A DNA stretch of 64,000 nt from Thamnaconus septentrionalis (lineage: Eukaryota > Chordata > Actinopteri > Tetraodontiformes > Monacanthidae): assembly GCA_009823395.1 (NCBI GenBank), contig CM020519.1, positions 14,008,001 to 14,072,000 on the forward strand, written 5' to 3'. How positions within the stretch are numbered: the first letter of the stretch is position 1; each line of letters starts with the position of its first letter. A program made the position numbers and the translations under genes. A model generated the notes under the pieces. The model made no database searches. It was given only the letters and a program-made list of their open reading frames with translations, and was not told the DNA's origin. Shown here one piece after another: positions 47,053 through 57,978 of the stretch.

Positions 47053-47371
47053 GGGGGATGCACCGAGACCGATAACAGTATCGTTACCGATACCAGGGTT
47101 GAGTGCTCACCCTCGTGAGATACGTGCTGATACCAGTTGTAAATGTATGCATATGGCGATTTTGTTAAAAATGTGTTTGTACTGCAGTTAAACCTTACAG
47201 TCACCCATGTTTTAAAAAGGCAAGCAATACAAGTCATTTTACAATGTGTATTGGCCTTATCAAGTACTCGGTATCGCTGATTACTGAGATGCATGTACTC
47301 GTACTCATACTCTACTCATTCTGTAAAAAAAAAAAAAAAAAAAAAAAAAATGTGGTATGAGGGCATCCCTG
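47053..47371 (+). mobile_element. Element B copy
   Basis: It begins GGGGGATGCACCGAGACCGA and contains CGATACCAGGGTTGAGTGCT and GTACTCGTACTCATACTCTA. It ends near GGGCATCCCT after a long poly(A) tract. Order and motifs match the copies at 14405 and 63050. Confidence 0.7.
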
Positions 47372-47415
47372 CTTATAAAAGGGTGGTTCAGAACTTTGGA
47401 CATAGGACCTCATTT

Positions 47416-47936
47416 CCAAGTTAGCCAGTGTGCTATGCACCAGTGGAGACCGTCTCAACATGTTTCATCCAGTCCTTTAGCTTAGCAGTGTTCCATGGTG
47501 CTCGGCTAGTGCGAGTCAACGGTTTCTGCTAGCCTGCCCATTAAAACCAATCTTACCCACTCGACAGTACACTGTGCTCTGCTCCTGTAGCAATGACAGT
47601 GGAGGGTAAATAAGAGTCAGTAGTTTAGGTAATATCAACGCACCACTGCAGTAGCTACAATGTTACTGATTCACAAGTCCCTCAAAATGCAGTGCAGTGC
47701 AAGGGTAATATTATTAGTAACATTCTATCAACGCAGACATTTACATTGATAGGCTGAAATTATAATTTATTTGCCGTCAGCGTACTTGATGAGTGGGCAA
47801 GATTGGTTTTCATTGACAGGCTAGCAGAAACCAGTGAGTCGCACTAGCCTAGCACCGGCAAACTCTGCTAAGATAGAGGACTGGATGACACATCTTGAAA
47901 AGGTCTCCACTGATAAATGGCACACTGGCTAACTGG
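47416..47936. mobile_element. Fold-back element with about 150-bp inverted arms
   Basis: The left arm (47416-47566) and the reverse complement of the right arm (47787-47936) share long stretches, including GTTAGCCAGTGTGC, TCATCCAGTCCT, GGCTAGTGCGA, GGTTTCTGCTAGCCTG and AAAACCAATCTT. The central spacer is about 220 bases and has no obvious frame. Long imperfect inverted arms with an unrelated loop are the hallmark of fold-back or long-TIR non-autonomous DNA elements. No target duplication was identified. Confidence 0.8.
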
Positions 47937-48407
47937 TAACAGTTGATTTATTTTGTCTTTGCTCTACCGCCCTCACAAAGTTGCTTGCCATGTTGACAAG
48001 CGGGAAACTGCCATTCACAATCAACACTGCGATTCGACCAGCACAGTCAAGAAGTTGTCATGCTTAAAAAGCACGTCAACATTTCAAAGTGACTTCACGT
48101 TTGTTGCTCAATCCTTAAGTTGTTCATGGCTACAGCTGCACAGGAGAAAAATACAGAAAAGAGAAAGATTGGTTGGTTTTGATAAGAGTAATGTAAATTT
48201 AGTTGTAGTTTGCGCTATAAGATCAATTATTAGCTAAATAAATCATTTCTCATAGGGCCTTATAGATGTATAGATGTAAATATTCTTCAATACCAGCTTG
48301 CAAAATCAAAATAGGGTTTCTTGGCTTGGATCAACTCATTGAAATGAGTAACTGGAAAATGTATGTATGATTGATAAGATATAATCTAACATCGTCATCA
48401 TACAGAC

Positions 48408-48465
48408 ATTGGAGAAGAGGTCTGCTGGAGCCTATCCCAGCTGTCTTCGGCATCGGAGAAAGTTT
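48408..48465 (+). mobile_element. Short L2-type tail fragment
   Basis: GGTCTGCTGGAGCCTATCCC then AGCTGTCTTCGGCATCGGA matches the internal part of the L2/SINE tail seen at 24856-25166. Confidence 0.6.
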
Positions 48466-48949
48466 TTTTTTTTTAAAAATAAGTAAGAAAGATAAAACTG
48501 TTGAGTCCTGCTGGAAATCATTCTCTTGTTTCAGATATCTCTGTAATGGCAATGTTTGTTAGTGTGCATCTGTTACTTGCCAATATGGAAGAAAACACTC
48601 ATCCCAGCAGTTGCGGGCCGATTTTCAGTACCAAAAGTCAAAATCAAAGTGAGAACAGTTTTTTGCGACATGCAGCTCCTGCAATTTGAACCGGCCCCCA
48701 GAAAGTGCACAAATCCCATCCGTGCAATATCATCAGTATGTAAGTTATATGTCAAGTGATATGGCGTTTACAAATGAAACAGATCGTCTAAATGGTTAAA
48801 AAGCTATCGGCATTTGAGAAAACTTGTTCTGGGTGTTGTGCCGTCAAGGAACTCGTACCCGCCCATGGCTAATCCCCATGTTGGATGTAGTGTTTCTGTA
48901 CGCTGACTAAACGCAAGCAAAAACACGGCTCACCTCAAATCAGTAACAC

Positions 48950-49180
48950 ATTTTTTCCTCCGGTTTGCGGAGATTCCCGTCTTCTCTCAAACATAACGGG
49001 CAGCCTCGCGTCGGAACAATTCTCCCTCCCGTGTCACCGCGCAGACGGTAACGCGCGTCATCCGCCCGGTCGTGGATAAGACGCTGCTAGCGAGCGCTGC
49101 TAGCGAGCGCTGCTAGCGAGAGCCTCCACAGCGTCGTCAGTGTTTACAACCGGCCGGCCGGTCCTGACTGGATGTGTGTT
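48950..49180. promoter_or_regulatory. CpG island with 3 x 13-bp tandem repeat
   Basis: GC-rich sequence with three perfect copies of CGCTGCTAGCGAG (49082-49120), followed by the palindromic CCGGCCGGCCGG. This composition fits a promoter or untranslated exon. No coding frame or clear donor was found here. Confidence 0.35.
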
Positions 49181-49778
49181 TTCTTTAAGGCGGTTTCAGG
49201 GGGGAAAGAAAATGTTTCCGACGCGAAGCTCACAACAAGGCCTGTGAATTATCTTGCGTAACCGAGTTATGATATCTGGGAAGGGAAAACATTGCCGCTA
49301 CGTTCTGTCAAAGTATTGTTTTGGTGTGTCGAGAACCGCAAAACAAGTGCAGTCTTGTTCCATTATATTTGAGAACAGGCAGGGAGACCCACGGCCAATA
49401 TTCCCAAAACGTAGCGACTCGCACCAAAACAATCTGAAGAGCTAAACACGGCCACTGGGCCGCTGGAAAAAAAAATCTGTATTTTTGATTTGGGGAGATG
49501 GTGGTGGTGGTGGTGGTGGTGGGGGTTAACTGTCCCTTTTAATAGACTCAGCTCCGACTGCGTGTTTGCGCATACGTAAATGTTTTAGAAATGTACGGAT
49601 TTGTTTGCGCGAGCCGCGACGGTTGAACGGCATTGTCTCTGGCGCTCACGGCCGAGCCTGGAAAAAAAAAGAAAGAGAAGACGACGGCTCGGGTTTCGTC
49701 GGTCCACGACTTTGCGGTTGCGGGGTTTGTTTACTTAAAGGGATATGAAAGAAAACTATCTTTCCTGATGCAACTTTT

Positions 49779-49886
49779 TATATAATCAAGGTGTGACGTC
49801 TGCACTTCTGGCCTAGATTCAGCCGGCAGTATGGCGGGGGCAGCCTTGGTTCTCACCGTCTCGAGCACATCCATGCCCGGTGAATT
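49779..49886 (+). promoter_or_regulatory. TATA-box promoter and candidate first coding exon
   Basis: TATATAAT at 49779-49786 and GTGACGTC nearby precede ATG at 49831 (GCAGTATGG). The frame MAGAALVLTVSSTSMPGE runs to a consensus donor, GAATT|GTGAGT (GT at 49887), in phase 2. Without splicing, the frame stops at TGA immediately after the donor. The spacing of TATA, start codon and donor is plausible for a real first exon, but the peptide is not recognised. Confidence 0.25.
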
Positions 49887-50019
49887 GTGAGTGGGACAAC
49901 GTAGACTGGGGGGTATTTTTTTTTTCTTCTTTGTTCTTTTGGATTATTTTTGATGATATCTAATTGGTTTCGTGGGAGTTCTTGTTTCTGCGAGAGCGAA
50001 ACAGATCGTCGTATAGTGA

Positions 50020-50460
50020 GGTGTGTGTGTGTGTGTGTGTGCAGCTCGGGCTGCCGTGGTTTGTCCCTCTGGCTCTCTGAGTCACAGTGAGGCGGCGACA
50101 CGCATACATACGCACGGTGTGCACGGTCTGCAGCGAGCACGCAGGAAGGAGAGAAAAGCTCCACCGTCAGGAGCCTTATATTTTCTTCCGGGGAGGGGTT
50201 TGGGGGGCGGGGGAGGGCGGGAGGGAGGGGGCGAGCGAGCGGACTGTGAGAATTTGCGAGAGTCGGGAGCGAAGAAGGGAAGGTGGAAAGGCGAAGAATG
50301 AGAGGAACAGAAAGACCTCGAACAGGAAGACATTTATAGGGCAAGCGAGAAAGCAGAGCAAGAAGAGGAGTTGTTGCGGTGTTGTAATGGGAGTTCACCG
50401 TCGAGCTCCAGTGGCCCACTTTCATTTGTGCTACAGTGAGAGGGGTCACACGCGCTTTTA
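50020..50460. promoter_or_regulatory. GC- and G-rich block next to a TG microsatellite
   Basis: It starts with a (TG)n run at 50022-50042 and contains a long G-rich stretch at 50189-50236 (GGGGAGGGG, GGGGGG, GGGGGAGGGCGGGAGGGAGG) capable of forming G-quadruplexes. It forms the end of the CpG-rich interval starting near 49.6 kb. Interpretation as promoter or 5' UTR is tentative. Confidence 0.3.
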
Positions 50461-51039
50461 ATTTCTTGGCATTTTTTTTTTTCTTAGTTATTTTCTTTAG
50501 TGAATGGTTTTGATGGAATGTGCATTTTTAAAAATGTTCTTTTCTTTGTTACTCCGTATGACCTTGCGCCGGGAGAGCACCGTCGAGCGACTTTAGCGGA
50601 ATCCTGCATTGAGAATCCTGCAACAAAGAAATGTTTATGTTCACAGTCTAAGTGGATGTATGTTGCAACTGAAATTGAGATAAACATTAGGTTAAAAAAA
50701 CGTAAGTTTTATGAAAGTATTGCCGTGCAAGTTGTCGTTGGTCCCTCAGTTTTCGGTTTGAAAGTCTCTGTCTCACCTGAACTTGTACGGCTGATGCCCA
50801 TACGAGCGAGCCACTGAAGCTAGTGAAAGGGTTGCAACAGATTATCCCGCCTGATGTTATGTAACGTTTCACTATACTCTAGGACAAAGCCTGACTTTGA
50901 TCTACTACCGTTTCTCCTGTTACGTGTTGGTTTAAAGAAAAAAAATTGGAGTAAATTACACTTTTTTATTACTTCAAAAAGTTTGCGTATCTCTCTTTTC
51001 CATTGATGTATTCTTACTACATATTTTGTGTCCAACTTT

Positions 51040-51295
51040 ATAGGTACAGTGTGTAAATTTATGTCATCTAGTGCTCACATTTTCGATTGCCCAGCACTCA
51101 TTCGCTCACCCTCCTTCTCCCAAGCCTCCCGGTAACTACGTTGGTCTTCGCACATCAGAAAGGAAGTTTTTGCCAACAAGCGTGTCAGACTTTTTTGAGG
51201 TTCCCATAAATGCCCCGATTCGAAAACCTATTTGTTTGCGTCGCGCAAGTCGGCCAGTATTGCAATGTCTTGACGCTGCTAGCATTTGGTGACCA
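51040..51295 (+). repeat. Teleost interspersed repeat fragment
   Basis: TATAGGTACAGTGTGTAAAT then TTATGTCATCTAGTGCTCAC, followed by CCCGGTAACTACGTTGGTCT, resembles a very widespread fish repeat containing 'cagtgtgtaaatttagtgacatctagtgg' (recalled). A short related fragment is at about 17138-17165. The right end is uncertain. Confidence 0.5.
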
Positions 51296-52007
51296 GCGCC
51301 GTCTCTCGGTAGCCACTCGTATCAGCACCTAGCGCTAGCTGTCCGCACAGGCACCTGGCCAGTCGGTGCTTGCGCTGGCCGCTTCTATGATTGCTAGCAC
51401 TATCATTTTGTTCAGCCAGTACAGAATTAATAACCCACATGCACAAGAACATTCAACTGCACTTCAGTGACGGTAAACAACAATTTGTTCTCTGCATAAT
51501 TTGGTTTATTGAAGGACTATACGAGCGTCCAGCCATTAAAATGAATCTCGGTCTGAGGCTGGATTGAACCAGTTGCCTAGCAAACATGGCAGTGCAACAT
51601 GGTGACCCCCCTGTGAGCAAGACCCTCGCTGTATGTATCTGTAAAAGAGCCACTCTATGATTAGGAAGACCAAACCACTCTTATTGTACAGCGACTGTAC
51701 ACACACAGATGTACACAAATATATTTGGGGGTAGAATATTAAGACTTTGATGATAAGTAAAAAGTAACAATAAACCTTTCATACTTTTAATTCTGACAGT
51801 AGAGCAGAATTATTGTTACATAAAAGCAAGTTCTTCTTTGCTGCTTTTAAACAGAATAAAATGATTTATGGAGTTTTCTAATTGCATTCTTTGTTTTTGG
51901 CCGTATGTGCACGCTCAGTTTTAAAAAGTAACCAAAACTGCAACAACAAGGAAATAATCTTCCTAAATATGAGCAGGAAGAAAGTTGAAAACTTTCCATT
52001 GGAATAA

Positions 52008-52008
<1 letters not shown>

Positions 52009-52044
<36 letters not shown>
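52009..52044. repeat. (TG)n microsatellite
   Basis: Perfect TG run of about 36 bases. Confidence 0.95.
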
Positions 52045-52047
<3 letters not shown>

Positions 52048-53014
52048 AAACTAGAAATTTTGAGGTTGGCCCATGGCAACAAACTGAAATGCAGTTGCAG
52101 AGAATGTGTTGACGCATAATCATGTTTCAAGTACACTTGACCGTCTTTGCTATTCCTCAATCATTTGCTCACAGCACAGTGGTTGCTACAGAGCCATTGA
52201 TTTCCACTCATACCATAAATATTATATGTTTGGATATGATAAGGATATTTAGACTTGGAAAGATTAGACTCCTTCCCCCCTTTCCAGCGAATTCCCATAA
52301 ACGTCTGATAATTCCAATTTGGAGCGTCTCCAAAAATTCTCCCGCTTAAGTGGAAAGTCACCATAAATCTTCCACTTACCCTTTTCAACCATAGACATCG
52401 CTTGACCGCTCGTAAGGCTCAGCAACATCTTAGTACATCTGAAATGCACGGAGGGCACGTCTGCGTGCATGTTAAAGGTTTGTAGCTGCGGTTAGCTTAT
52501 GTGGGGAGTTGCAACGACGCTCCCTGCAGCCCCCCCTGCAGGGCAAGAAGTCCCAAGCAAGTCACAAGTCTGATTGATCCTTGATGGATGACTATTAGCA
52601 CTTCATTGCCAGACAACAATGGGTGGAAATCCAGGGCTGGTTTTGCTGAACCAGTCCAGTGTTTGAATAAATCAAATGTCCCACATCTCCTTGGCCATTG
52701 GCGTTCATACAGAAGAGGCTAGTAACAACAAAAATACAGAAACATCATAAAAAGTACGGTCAATTCTGTTTTTTTTTTTTTTTGCATACCTGTTTTATTT
52801 TTTTCCTGTGTAATCCACAAATATTCCACATTTTTTGGCTATGATGAGTTGAATTTCACGTAACAGCATTTCAGAAATACAAGTTCTTTTCCCTGTTCTA
52901 ATTATGTAATAATGTGTGTGTGATAATTCATTAAATAATTTACTAATTTCTGAAAATGACCACATTTAGATTTGTTAATGTCAGAAGATGATACAAAAGA
53001 ACCTAATGTCAAGA

Positions 53015-53042
53015 TGTGTGTGTGTGTGTGTGTGTGTGTGTG
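53015..53042. repeat. (TG)n microsatellite
   Basis: Perfect TG run of about 28 bases. Confidence 0.95.
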
Positions 53043-53389
53043 GTTTTTTTTTACAAGGAAAGTGGAAAAGTACTCACTCTGACCCAATAACTTTAAAGGA
53101 GCTTCATCCAGTGTTCAGCTCTTTAGACTACAATATAAAAAGATTTTGCTTGCCAACATTGACATTGATCTCGCTTGTGCATTCAAATCAGCTGCTCTCG
53201 CCTCTCTTCAGAACCGTTTGCCCAAATTTGCAATTTATAGAAAAATTTAAAAAAAAATCAAATCATGGATTCTCACTTGCAACACCATGCACTCACAAGG
53301 CAAAGGATTACTGGCCAGTCTGAAGGAAAGGATAGTTAACCAGGTGTTTTTGCCCAGCTCACTTTCCTCTTTCTCATGTCTTTCACCAG

Positions 53390-53614
53390 TCGGAGGCCAG
53401 CCGGCTTCATCCCGCACCTGGAATGGTGCCATGTGACAGAGGGGCCTTGGAGCCGTAACGCCACTATCACCGCTCCATCATCTCGACTCGAGCCTCTCTC
53501 CCCAACAACTGATTGTACCCCCGTCTCCCAACCTCCTCCCATTATCTCCCCTCTGAGCCCTGGACAAGGCCACCACAGCTGCCACATGACGCACTCGGTG
53601 GAGCCCTAGATAAA
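53390..53614 (+). other. Exon-like segment, function unknown
   Basis: A strong acceptor (long pyrimidine tract ending TTTCACCAG) precedes and a near-consensus donor (AAA|GTAAGT) follows, bracketing 225 bases of higher G+C. One frame is open for most of its length, reading GFIPHLEWCHVTEGPWSRNA, and stops at TAG (53607-53609) just before the donor. It could be an untranslated or non-coding-RNA exon of the putative gene starting near 43.6-50 kb. Confidence 0.3.
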
Positions 53615-53645
53615 GTAAGTAAAATGTGGCCGCGCGGCATTGCAT

Positions 53646-54085
53646 GATGCACCGACACTTTTTCTTTTCTTTTTTTTTTTTAAAACAGGATGAGGAGAGT
53701 ACGAGTATCTGCATTTCACTACTCGCCAATACCGAGTTCTTAACGACGCCATAACAAAATACAATAAGAATTACTTTGATTTTTTTTTTTGATTTTTTTT
53801 CAACAGACATTCCGTTGTTTGAACAACGTTCCTCAGCATGTTTTTCTAGAACATGGGTGACTGTCACAAGTTTCACTTCAGTACAAACACATATTTAACA
53901 AAATTGACACATACATGCATCCGGTACTCTCAACTGCTATCGGTATCGTGCTATCGGTATCGTGCTATCGGTATCGTGCTATCGGTATCGTGCTATCGGT
54001 ATCGTGCTATTGGCACGCTTTTTACGATTAGGAGTAGAGTATCTGTACCAGTCGCCCATACTGGCATCAGTATTTTTGCATTCCT
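53646..54085. mobile_element. Element B copy with internal tandem expansion
   Basis: It begins GATGCACCGACAC and ends near GCATCAGTATTTTTGCATTCC. It shares the interior landmark CAGCATGTTTTTCTAGAACA (TGGGTGACTGTC follows) with the copy at 63050. A 14-bp tandem repeat (53935-54004) lies inside. Confidence 0.7.
53935..54004 (+). repeat. 5 x 14-bp tandem repeat (TGCTATCGGTATCG)
   Basis: Five perfect consecutive copies are followed by a decayed partial copy. The unit derives from the GGTATCGG-type sequence of element B, so the array arose by local expansion inside this copy. Confidence 0.95.
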
Positions 54086-56544
54086 AGTTTCGCGTGATAG
54101 TTCCAATTTTCTTCATTTGATTGTTGCGGATCAATGGGACCTTTATTTGTAGTTATGTGCCCGCTTGTTTGTTTGCACATGTTAGTCAATCTTTTTCAGT
54201 GGTTTCATTTATCATAGGCTTGTTGTTGTTTTATATTCATGCTCTCCGAATGGGCCTCGGGCAGGTCTTTGTAGGCTTCAGTGGCGGACACGGGAGCGGC
54301 TTGGTACACCGAATGCATCTGGAGATGAGTCAGCCGGTGATGACTCAATCAGCTGGTTGTTTGGTCCGTTTAACGGGGGGGATTTCTATTGAAGGGGAGT
54401 GAGGGCACAGCCAATCAAAAGCACCGGAATATTTCAAATTACAATAAAGCGACGTTGGACATGGAGTACATTGTGTTGCGCATTACGTGAGGTGTACAAT
54501 GGGAAGGAAGTTTTTCAGTTGGGGAAGTTGGGGTGGTGGTGGTGGTGGCGGCGTGTCGCCCTCTTTTTGGGGCCCCATTTATGTGTTTTTATACTCCTAA
54601 CTGGGTAATTATTCGCAGCGGAAAAGATGGTACTGCTACCGCCATCAGTTTTATTGCCACGAGTGCCTCTAAAGAGTGCTCTGCGGTCAAATAATTGGAA
54701 GTCAAGAAGGGTTTTCATTCAAAAGGTGGAACATAATGAACAATTGGATGGATTTGAAAGTCTCGGGGCTTCACTGCCTCAACAAAGACCTAATAGCCTG
54801 TCATTTTAGTTTGGAAGAGGACCAGCTAGTTCAAATTATTTTTAATAGTTGGTAGTAGTCGGGAGGTGGGTGGGGGACAAGATGATACCTCGCCGCTCAC
54901 TCCTCCCCTCTCACTCCAGCGGCCTCTCTCTCGGCATTGTTTCCCTGAGTTGTGTGTGCTTTGCGATTTGTGGCCCTAAAGCGTCTGCACGGCTCTTAAC
55001 ATCCCGGCATGTCTCACTGGCTCCCCCCTCCAGCCCCCTCCACAAACCCCCCGTCAGCGCTTGGCGAGGTGAAACGAGGACACGCATGCCCCTCCCCACA
55101 CTTTCACCTCAAATTAAACAGAGCCCAAAAGAGTTTAGGGAATACATATTCATGTGGAATTATAAGCCCAGCAGTGAGCGCATTTTACGAATTATAAAAA
55201 AAAAAAAAATAAACAGTTCTTGGCAGATAGGTAAACAGTAGACAGTTACCCAGAGTACACAGTTCCTAGAAATGTTAAAGGAGCAGGTATCATTTTGGCA
55301 CGCAGGGTTCTCTTCTCAGAAACCTTTTTGAACCGTGTGCCGTGGAGACTTTGCAAAGAATGAGAACGAGCGTTAACAATGTAAAAAGACAGCAGAAACC
55401 ATTTTGATTGAAAATCAAACCTTTTTATTTTTAAACAATATTTAACCTGAAAGCACAGTGTTGAAAATTAGATTCTATGAAATTTGAGACTCTGGTCATA
55501 GCATTTGATGATGAACGCGGCCGTAATCTGTGCCACCTTTGCGTCGTATCCACAAAGGTTGTTTTTTTTGTTTGTTTTTGCGAATGATATGCAGGCGCAA
55601 AAATGCACATTAGCTTTCTCCCGAACTTGCGGCGAGAAAGAGACAGTCGGCCCCAAGTTCCATAGAACTGTAGGAGTCAAACATATTACCAATGAGTGCA
55701 GTTGCCCTGCATTGGCAGAAAAAAAATAGATGTTTCTTTTTTTACTGTCATTCGCAAAAAGACCTTTTGTTTACACTGTTGAATGTAAGGATAGGGCCGA
55801 ATGTTAGGTACTGTTGCTTTTTCGTGACTCCGGCGCTAGTGTGCTGGCTGTAATTTGCCACTGCACACTGGTCCACAGCACGCATCCTATACACTAAGGA
55901 GCCTCCCGCACTGTAATAGTGTGCAGGCATGTGTGCTGTAAAGGGTTTTGTCTCGCTCCATGTAAACATCCTGGCTCTGCGTATACACAGATGCTGAGAA
56001 ACAATAGACAGCGTTTTGCGTGTTTGTATCCACCTACCACAAATCATGTATACATTGCTCCTAACCACCTTCTGTTGTGTTTTATAGTGTATTTAACCAT
56101 ATCCATCTTCGTGTTTGTTTCCATACATTTTACAATTTGACAACATTTATGCTAACTCCCATCAAATCAGAGCAATGTTTTGATTCCTTTTCCCGAAAGA
56201 AGGGATGAAGCTCAAAGAAAGAAACTTTTTTTTGGAGTAATTTATATTGAGCAGGAATTCTATAGATAATTTTTTTTTTAATAATGGGTAATTCTTTTTT
56301 CTTTTCCGTTGTTGGCAGTGCTGTGTGTCTGACTTTGTTGTCAGCACAGGGGATAACTCAGGATGATTCATCGTTCTACCACCGAGGTTGATTGAACAAA
56401 TTGAAGGTCAAAAGTTTATCGCATTTCCTGTACTAGAAGACATGACTTTTTTTTTTTTTTTGGCCGTGATTTTCCTCTGACATTAAGGATATCATTCCAG
56501 CCTCGGTAGCCTGCACTTTGATTTTATTACGAAATAAACACTGA
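54086..56544. other. Non-coding interval
   Basis: A short GGT run (about 54531-54548) and poly(T/A) tracts are visible. No exon, RNA gene or recognisable element can be supported. Confidence 0.6.
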
Positions 56545-57978
56545 GATATCACATGGCCATAAGTATTCAGACCCTTTGCTGTGAGACACTTGTATATTCA
56601 ACTCAGGTGTTGTCCAATTCTTCTGATCATCCTTGAGATGGGCTGACACCTTCATTGGAGTCCAGCTGTGCTTATTTATATTGATTGGACTTGATTGGGA
56701 AAAGCACACACCTGTCAATATAAGACCTTACAGCTCAAGTGGCAAGGCACAGACCTGGGCATGGCTACAAAAATGTTATGTTGCACTTAAGGTTCCTAAG
56801 AGCACGGTGGCCTCCATAATCCTTAAATGGAAGAAGTTTGGGACAACCAGGACTCTTCCTTGAACTGTTAATATGGATCTGGGTTTGGAGTTGTTTTCGA
56901 GGTGGAAAAAGCAGGAGCGAATGACAGTTTGGCACCGTCTACTTTGGAAACTAGGGCGTTTGGTGCGATAATCAAAACCTCTGTTTTGGCTGCATCCAGT
57001 TGAAGGGAGTTAGAAGTCAGAAGGGAGTTAGAGTTAGTTAGTGAAAAATATAACTGGAAGTCATCCGCATACATGTGGTATGAGCTACCTTTAAAATTGC
57101 TGATGACACCTCTGAGAGGGAGCATGTACAAAGCAAAGAAGACAAAGCACAGACCCCTGGGGAACCCCACACGAAAGGGGGACAAACTCTGAAATATGAG
57201 GTCCAACAGCGACAGAAAATGATCTGTCAGACAGGTAGGATCTAAACCAGTCAGTAGACGCAGTCAGTAGATGTCTGCGGCAGTGGTTGTAAGCACCGAA
57301 AGTTGTGGGTTGTGTGGCTATGACGTTTGTGGTTGCGAAAGCGGGAGTTGGTGGGACAGCAGTGACAAGCTCAGTAGCACGGGCACTAGGAAAGTGGAAG
57401 GGATTGTCTAAAGAAATCAGTGGCAGCAGGTGCCTACAGGGGGGCAGCATCATGCTGTGGGGGTGTTTTTCAGCTGCAGGGACAGGAAGACTGGTTGCAA
57501 TTGAAGGGAAGATGAATGCAGCCAAGTACTACTACGTTTGATATCCACCTTTTCCAGTGTGTTCACGACCTCAGAATGGGCCGAAGGTTCACCTTCCAAC
57601 AAGACAATGAGCCCAAGCCGGGCTTAAATCAATTTGAGCATCTCTGGAGAGACCTGGAGATGGCTGTCCACCAACATTCACAGTCCAACCAGACAGAACT
57701 GGAGAGGATCTGCAAGGAGAAATGGCAAAAGAGCCCCAAATCCAGGTGTGAAAAACTTGTTGGATCATTTCCAAGAAAACTCATAGCTGTAATGGCTTAA
57801 AAAGGTGCTTCTACTCGATACTGAGCAAAGGGTCTGAATACTGACAGCCATGTGATATTTCAATGTTTATGTTGTAATAAATCTGAAAACATGTCTACAA
57901 GTCATTTTAGCAAATGGCTGCAATATGACAAAGAGTGAAAAATTTAAGGGGGTCTGTATACTTTCCGATCCCACTGTA
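56545..57978 (+). mobile_element. Decayed Tc1-type DNA transposon with nested insertion
   Basis: The left part (56545-56861) has CACATGGCCATAAGTATTCA, CTTGAGATGGGCTGACACCT and AAGTTTGGGACAACCAGGAC. The right part (from about 57421) has GCAGCATCATGCTGTGGGGG, AGGTTCACCTTCCAACAAGA and CATCTCTGGAGAGACCTGGA, and ends GGGGTCTGTATACTTTCCGA (TCCCACTGTA). These match the widespread fish Tc1 family (recalled). The 3' fragments still encode FTFQQDNEPK and FEHLWRDLE, parts of the transposase catalytic domain, but in broken frames with much of the protein missing. TCAGACCCTTTGC near the left end is inverted at 57826 (GCAAAGGGTCTGA). The outer left terminus is missing. Confidence 0.9.
56862..57420 (-). pseudogene. 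L2/CR1-like reverse-transcriptase fragment inside Tc1
   Basis: On the - strand two overlapping frames give WFRSYLSDRSFSVAVGPHIS, then LSCGVPQGSVLC, and after a frameshift YMLPLRGVISNFKGSSYHMY followed by ADDFQLYFSL. This contains the GVPQGSVL motif and the catalytic YADD box of non-LTR reverse transcriptases. It continues with LQLDAAKTEVLI, a typical downstream motif of L2/CR1-type enzymes. It is frameshifted and truncated, hence inactive. It sits antisense within the Tc1 remnant, whose two halves flank it. Confidence 0.85.

Larger units (their letters stand above)
44414..48945. other. Putative first intron or intergenic sequence
   Basis: It contains a long poly(A) tract (about 44658-44687), CpG-richer patches at 46010-46340 and 46430-46860 with a C-rich tract at 46771-46836, an element B copy and a fold-back element. 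No protein-coding exon was recognised. Confidence 0.5.
50461..53389. other. Non-coding interval
   Basis: AT-rich sequence containing an interspersed-repeat copy at 51040-51295 and two TG microsatellites. No exon was recognised. Confidence 0.6.

Noticed and set aside
46725..47294. 189-codon minus-strand frame
   Set aside because: It overlaps a C-rich tract and an element B copy, and no domain is recognisable.
49853..50449. 198-codon minus-strand frame
   Set aside because: It is made of translated TG microsatellite (HTHTHT) and G/C-rich tracts (PPSRPPPPP), so it is compositional rather than coding.
57516..57800. Intact Tc1 transposase
   Set aside because: Only C-terminal pieces remain, in different frames and with a deletion after FTFQQDNEPK. 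The element cannot encode a working enzyme.
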